Assembly (NCBI GenBank): GCA_016928125.1
Contig: JAFGLK010000183.1
Span: forward strand, 1-8,447
Origin: Anaerolineae bacterium
Lineage (GTDB): Bacteria > Chloroflexota > Anaerolineae > UBA1429
Direction of reading: 5' to 3'
Length of the DNA stretch: 8,447 bases
Part shown: positions 6,198-8,447 of the stretch, in pieces
How the letters are laid out: the number at the start of each line of letters is the position of its first letter
Position numbering within the stretch: position 1 is the stretch's first letter
Notes under the pieces: generated by a model
Told to the model about the DNA's origin: nothing
The model's database searches: none
The model's input: the letters and a program-made list of their open reading frames with translations, nothing else
Made by a program: the position numbers and the translations under genes

Positions 6198-7562
6198 CTA
6201 CCAGACGAAGACAAAGGCGAGATCGTTCACGTTGGTGTTCGTAGGCCCAGTCATCAAGAGGTCGCCCAACGCCTCAAAGAACGGATAGGCGTTGTTGTCC
6301 TCAAGGTGCGCCCTGGCATCAAGGCCAAGCGCCTTGCCGCGCGCCACGGTGCTGCCCTCCGCCAAAGCCCCGGAAGCATCCGTTGGTCCATCGGTGCCAT
6401 CGGTGGCCAGGCACACGATATGCACATCCCGTAGTCCGGCCAGGCTCAAGGCCGCTGCCAGGGCCATCTCCTGATTGCGCCCGCCCTTGCCTTGTCCTCT
6501 GACATTCACCGTGGTCTCGCCCCCCAGGATCATGCAAGCCGGTCGTGGGAGCGGCTGCGCTGAGGCCAGTTCCTGCTTGGCCAGAGCCGCCAGGACCTTG
6601 GCCACCTCACGAGCCTCGCCCTCGACAAAGGTGGAGAGCAGCAAGGCGTTGAACCCCAACGCCTCGGCTTGGCGCTGAGCGGCCGTGGCGGCCAGATCGT
6701 TGCTGGCCACCACCACAGTCTGGGTCCGCTCAAAGATAGCATCGCCCGGCTTGGGCGTATCGGGCCGCGCCCCGTCCAGCCCTCCGCGCAGATGCGCAAC
6801 GATGGACTCGGGCACTGTCGCGATCAATCCATGTCGTTCGAGCAGCGCGTAGGCCTCGGCGAAGGTGCTCGTGTCGGGCACAGTCGGTCCTGAGGCGATG
6901 ACATCGAGCGGGTTGCCCACCACGTCGGATAGGATCAACGAGACGACCTGAGCAGGTTGCGCCAAACGCGTCAGCTTGCCGCCCTTGAGGGCATCCAGGT
7001 GTTTGCGGATGGCATTGATCTCGTTGATGGTCGCGCCCGCACGCAGCAGGGCATCAGTGAGGGCCTGCATGTCGTCCAGAGAGATCTGGCCTTCGGGCGC
7101 AGTCATCAAGGCAGACCCCCCTCCGGAGATCAAGCAGATGACCAGATCCCTTTCGCCAGCTCCTTGGAGGAGCCTGACGATCTGGCGCCCGCCAGCCACA
7201 CCGGCCTCGTCGGGAATGGGATGGCCTGCCTCGTGGATGGTCACGGTTCGGGTGGGCAAGACGTGCCCATACTTGACATTGACATGTCCGGCCGTGATGC
7301 GATCGCCCAGCAACTCTTCCACGGCCTGGGTCATGGGCGCGCCCGCCTTGCCCGTCCCCACTACATGCACGTGCTCGTAACGGGAGAGATCGTAGGGCCT
7401 GGCATCCACCCAGAGCATGTCGCCCTCGCGGCGCAGATAGCGCTTCACAGCGTGGGCTGGGTCAACAGCCTGGAGGGCAGCGCCGAGAATCTCGACGATC
7501 TTGCGCCGGCGCTCGCCTTCCAGCCCCTCCCGTTGGTACAGAATCGGGTCGAATGTCACCAT
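6198..7562 (-). CDS. Glycerate 2-kinase, MOFRL family
   Basis: The family phosphorylates D-glycerate with ATP at the 2-position, giving 2-phosphoglycerate, in the cytosol (serine, hydroxypyruvate and glyoxylate routes). The 454 residues cover the usual two parts. The N-terminal kinase domain shows VVGTGKAG (67-74, with the conserved K72), SGGGSAL (146-152), HLDALKGGKL (188-197) and SDVVGNPLDVIASGPTVPD (212-230). The C-terminal MOFRL domain shows GGETTV (347-352), GKGGRNQE (358-365), DGTDGPTDASGA (388-399) and MTGPTNTNVNDL (437-448); most relatives have TGTNVNDL here. AAGGAG at 7574-7579 lies 11 nt before the ATG, slightly long spacing. The gene starts 27 nt after the secF stop and is probably co-transcribed with it. 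Its 3' end converges on the lipoprotein gene with only 24 nt between stops. Confidence 0.93.
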   Translation of the reverse strand: MVTFDPILYQREGLEGERRRKIVEILGAALQAVDPAHAVKRYLRREGDMLWVDARPYDLSRYEHVHVVGTGKAGAPMTQAVEELLGDRITAGHVNVKYGHVLPTRTVTIHEAGHPIPDEAGVAGGRQIVRLLQGAGERDLVICLISGGGSALMTAPEGQISLDDMQALTDALLRAGATINEINAIRKHLDALKGGKLTRLAQPAQVVSLILSDVVGNPLDVIASGPTVPDTSTFAEAYALLERHGLIATVPESIVAHLRGGLDGARPDTPKPGDAIFERTQTVVVASNDLAATAAQRQAEALGFNALLLSTFVEGEAREVAKVLAALAKQELASAQPLPRPACMILGGETTVNVRGQGKGGRNQEMALAAALSLAGLRDVHIVCLATDGTDGPTDASGALAEGSTVARGKALGLDARAHLEDNNAYPFFEALGDLLMTGPTNTNVNDLAFVFVW

Positions 7563-7589
7563 GCCGCCCGTCGCTCCTTGGGCTTGAGT

Positions 7590-8447
7590 CTATGCCTCCG
7601 AGGGTTGGCCACGGCGGAAGAGCTTGCCCAGCTCGCCACGTTCCCACACGACCAGAAGCGGGACCGCGAAAAAGAGCGAGGAGTAGGTGCCGGTAACCAT
7701 ACCGATCAGCATGACGGTCATGAACTGCCGAATGGTGACCCCGCCGAAAAAGATGATCGCCAGCATCACAAAGATGGCGTTGAGTTGCGTGGCCAGGGAT
7801 CGGTGGAGGGTCTCCAGCAGGCTGCGGTTGACGATCGTCTCAAACGGCTCCCCTCGCCGACGCCCGATGTTCTCGCGAATGCGGTCAAACACCACAATCA
7901 CGTCTTGCACCGAGAATCCCACCACGGTGACCATCGCCGTGAGAAAGAGCGCATCGACCTCCCAGCCGGCGACGAGACCCAAGATGCTGGCGACGCCGAG
8001 GAGAAAGAGCACATCATGGAACATCTTGGTGATCGCACATACGCCATAGCGGAAGGCGTTGGGCACCTTGCGAAAGGCGATGGCGATAAAGAGCAGGATG
8101 GCCACCGACGCGGCAATGATCGCCAGCACAGCGGCCCGCGTGGTTTCGCGTCCCACGGTGGGGCCGACGCTCTCAAATCGGAACTCGGTCAGCTCGCCAA
8201 AGCTATCCTCCAGCATCGCCACCAAGCTCTGCTTGGTCTCGACATCGATCTGCGTTGTGCGGATCACGACGCTACGCGTCTCGCCAGAGCCCACGATCTG
8301 CACCGAGGCATCGTCATAGCCGGCTTTCAGCACGGCGTCGCGGACCTCCTCGACCTCTACCTCTCGGGTGAAACTGACCTCAAGCAGGGAGCCACTGGTA
8401 AAGTCGATGCTCAAGGGCAGCGGCGAGCCCTGGGTGATAGAGGAGTA
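7590..8447 (-). CDS. secF: Protein-export membrane protein SecF, 5' end cut by window
   Basis: SecF works with SecD in the SecDF complex, using the proton or sodium gradient to pull exported proteins out of the SecYEG channel. The frame is open to the window edge, giving 285 residues. The TTG at 8414 is internal, since 11 further codons precede it and the family segment (SIDFTSGSLLEV, usually GIDFTGG) spans that point. Missing is roughly the first transmembrane helix. Present are the periplasmic domain (about residues 12-100), then five hydrophobic helices near 105-125, 142-162, 164-185, 217-235 and 240-267. The signature VGFSVQDVIVVFDRIREN resembles the family GYSLNDTIVVFDRIREN, and IGMVTGTYSSLFFAVPLLV lies in the last helix. 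SecD is expected just upstream, outside the window. The glycerate kinase gene follows after 27 nt. Confidence 0.95.
   Translation of the reverse strand, partial: YSSITQGSPLPLSIDFTSGSLLEVSFTREVEVEEVRDAVLKAGYDDASVQIVGSGETRSVVIRTTQIDVETKQSLVAMLEDSFGELTEFRFESVGPTVGRETTRAAVLAIIAASVAILLFIAIAFRKVPNAFRYGVCAITKMFHDVLFLLGVASILGLVAGWEVDALFLTAMVTVVGFSVQDVIVVFDRIRENIGRRRGEPFETIVNRSLLETLHRSLATQLNAIFVMLAIIFFGGVTIRQFMTVMLIGMVTGTYSSLFFAVPLLVVWERGELGKLFRRGQPSEA

Noticed and set aside
8412..8414. TTG as the start of secF
   Set aside because: The frame stays open upstream to the window edge and the conserved IDFxxG segment begins just after it. A real SecF starts about 35-45 residues earlier with its first membrane helix.
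1..8447. CRISPR arrays, insertion sequences, tRNA or rRNA genes, toxin-antitoxin or phage genes
   Set aside because: I looked for direct repeats, transposase motifs and RNA gene signatures on both strands and found none. The window is filled by household genes and their control regions.

Overview
This window reads as ordinary chromosomal DNA from a GC-rich bacterium (about 60% by eye). It carries six genes, two of them cut by the window edges. The lipoprotein signal peptide, SecF, the Shine-Dalgarno sites and a SAM-I riboswitch with intrinsic terminators all point to a bacterium. The set would fit a Chloroflexota- or Bipolaricaulota-like lineage, but I cannot fix the phylum from six genes. 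I see no mobile element, CRISPR array, rRNA or tRNA. No wholly new system is evident; the most interesting parts are the riboswitch leader and an unusual phosphofructokinase.

Left part (1-1537): a PLP-dependent Cys/Met-metabolism enzyme (metB-like, minus strand, 3' end outside the window) lies behind a leader of about 290 nt. The leader has a good sigma70-type promoter, a SAM-I (S-box) aptamer, a strong intrinsic terminator and a second hairpin just before the ribosome binding site. The 3' strand of aptamer helix P1 can pair with the 5' arm of both hairpins. A second promoter, back to back with the first, drives gpmA on the plus strand.

Middle (1538-4883): gpmA (cofactor-dependent phosphoglycerate mutase, plus) converges on pfkA across a 12-14 bp hairpin. 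pgk and pfkA form a minus-strand operon. The PfkA-like protein keeps the fold and the ATP-type GGDGS motif, but three residues that match substrate-site positions of E. coli PfkA are changed (D127E, R162Q, E222T).

Right part (4884-8447): a plus-strand solute-binding lipoprotein of ABC sugar-importer type stands alone, with no permease or ATPase gene beside it. It converges on a minus-strand pair, secF (5' end outside the window) followed by a glycerate 2-kinase of the MOFRL family.

How they fit together: Pgk makes 3-phosphoglycerate, GpmA interconverts 3- and 2-phosphoglycerate, and the glycerate kinase family makes 2-phosphoglycerate, so three of the six genes meet at one node of lower glycolysis. 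PfkA acts in upper glycolysis, and the lipoprotein may bring in a carbohydrate. The metB-like gene is controlled separately by S-adenosylmethionine, and SecF belongs to protein export.
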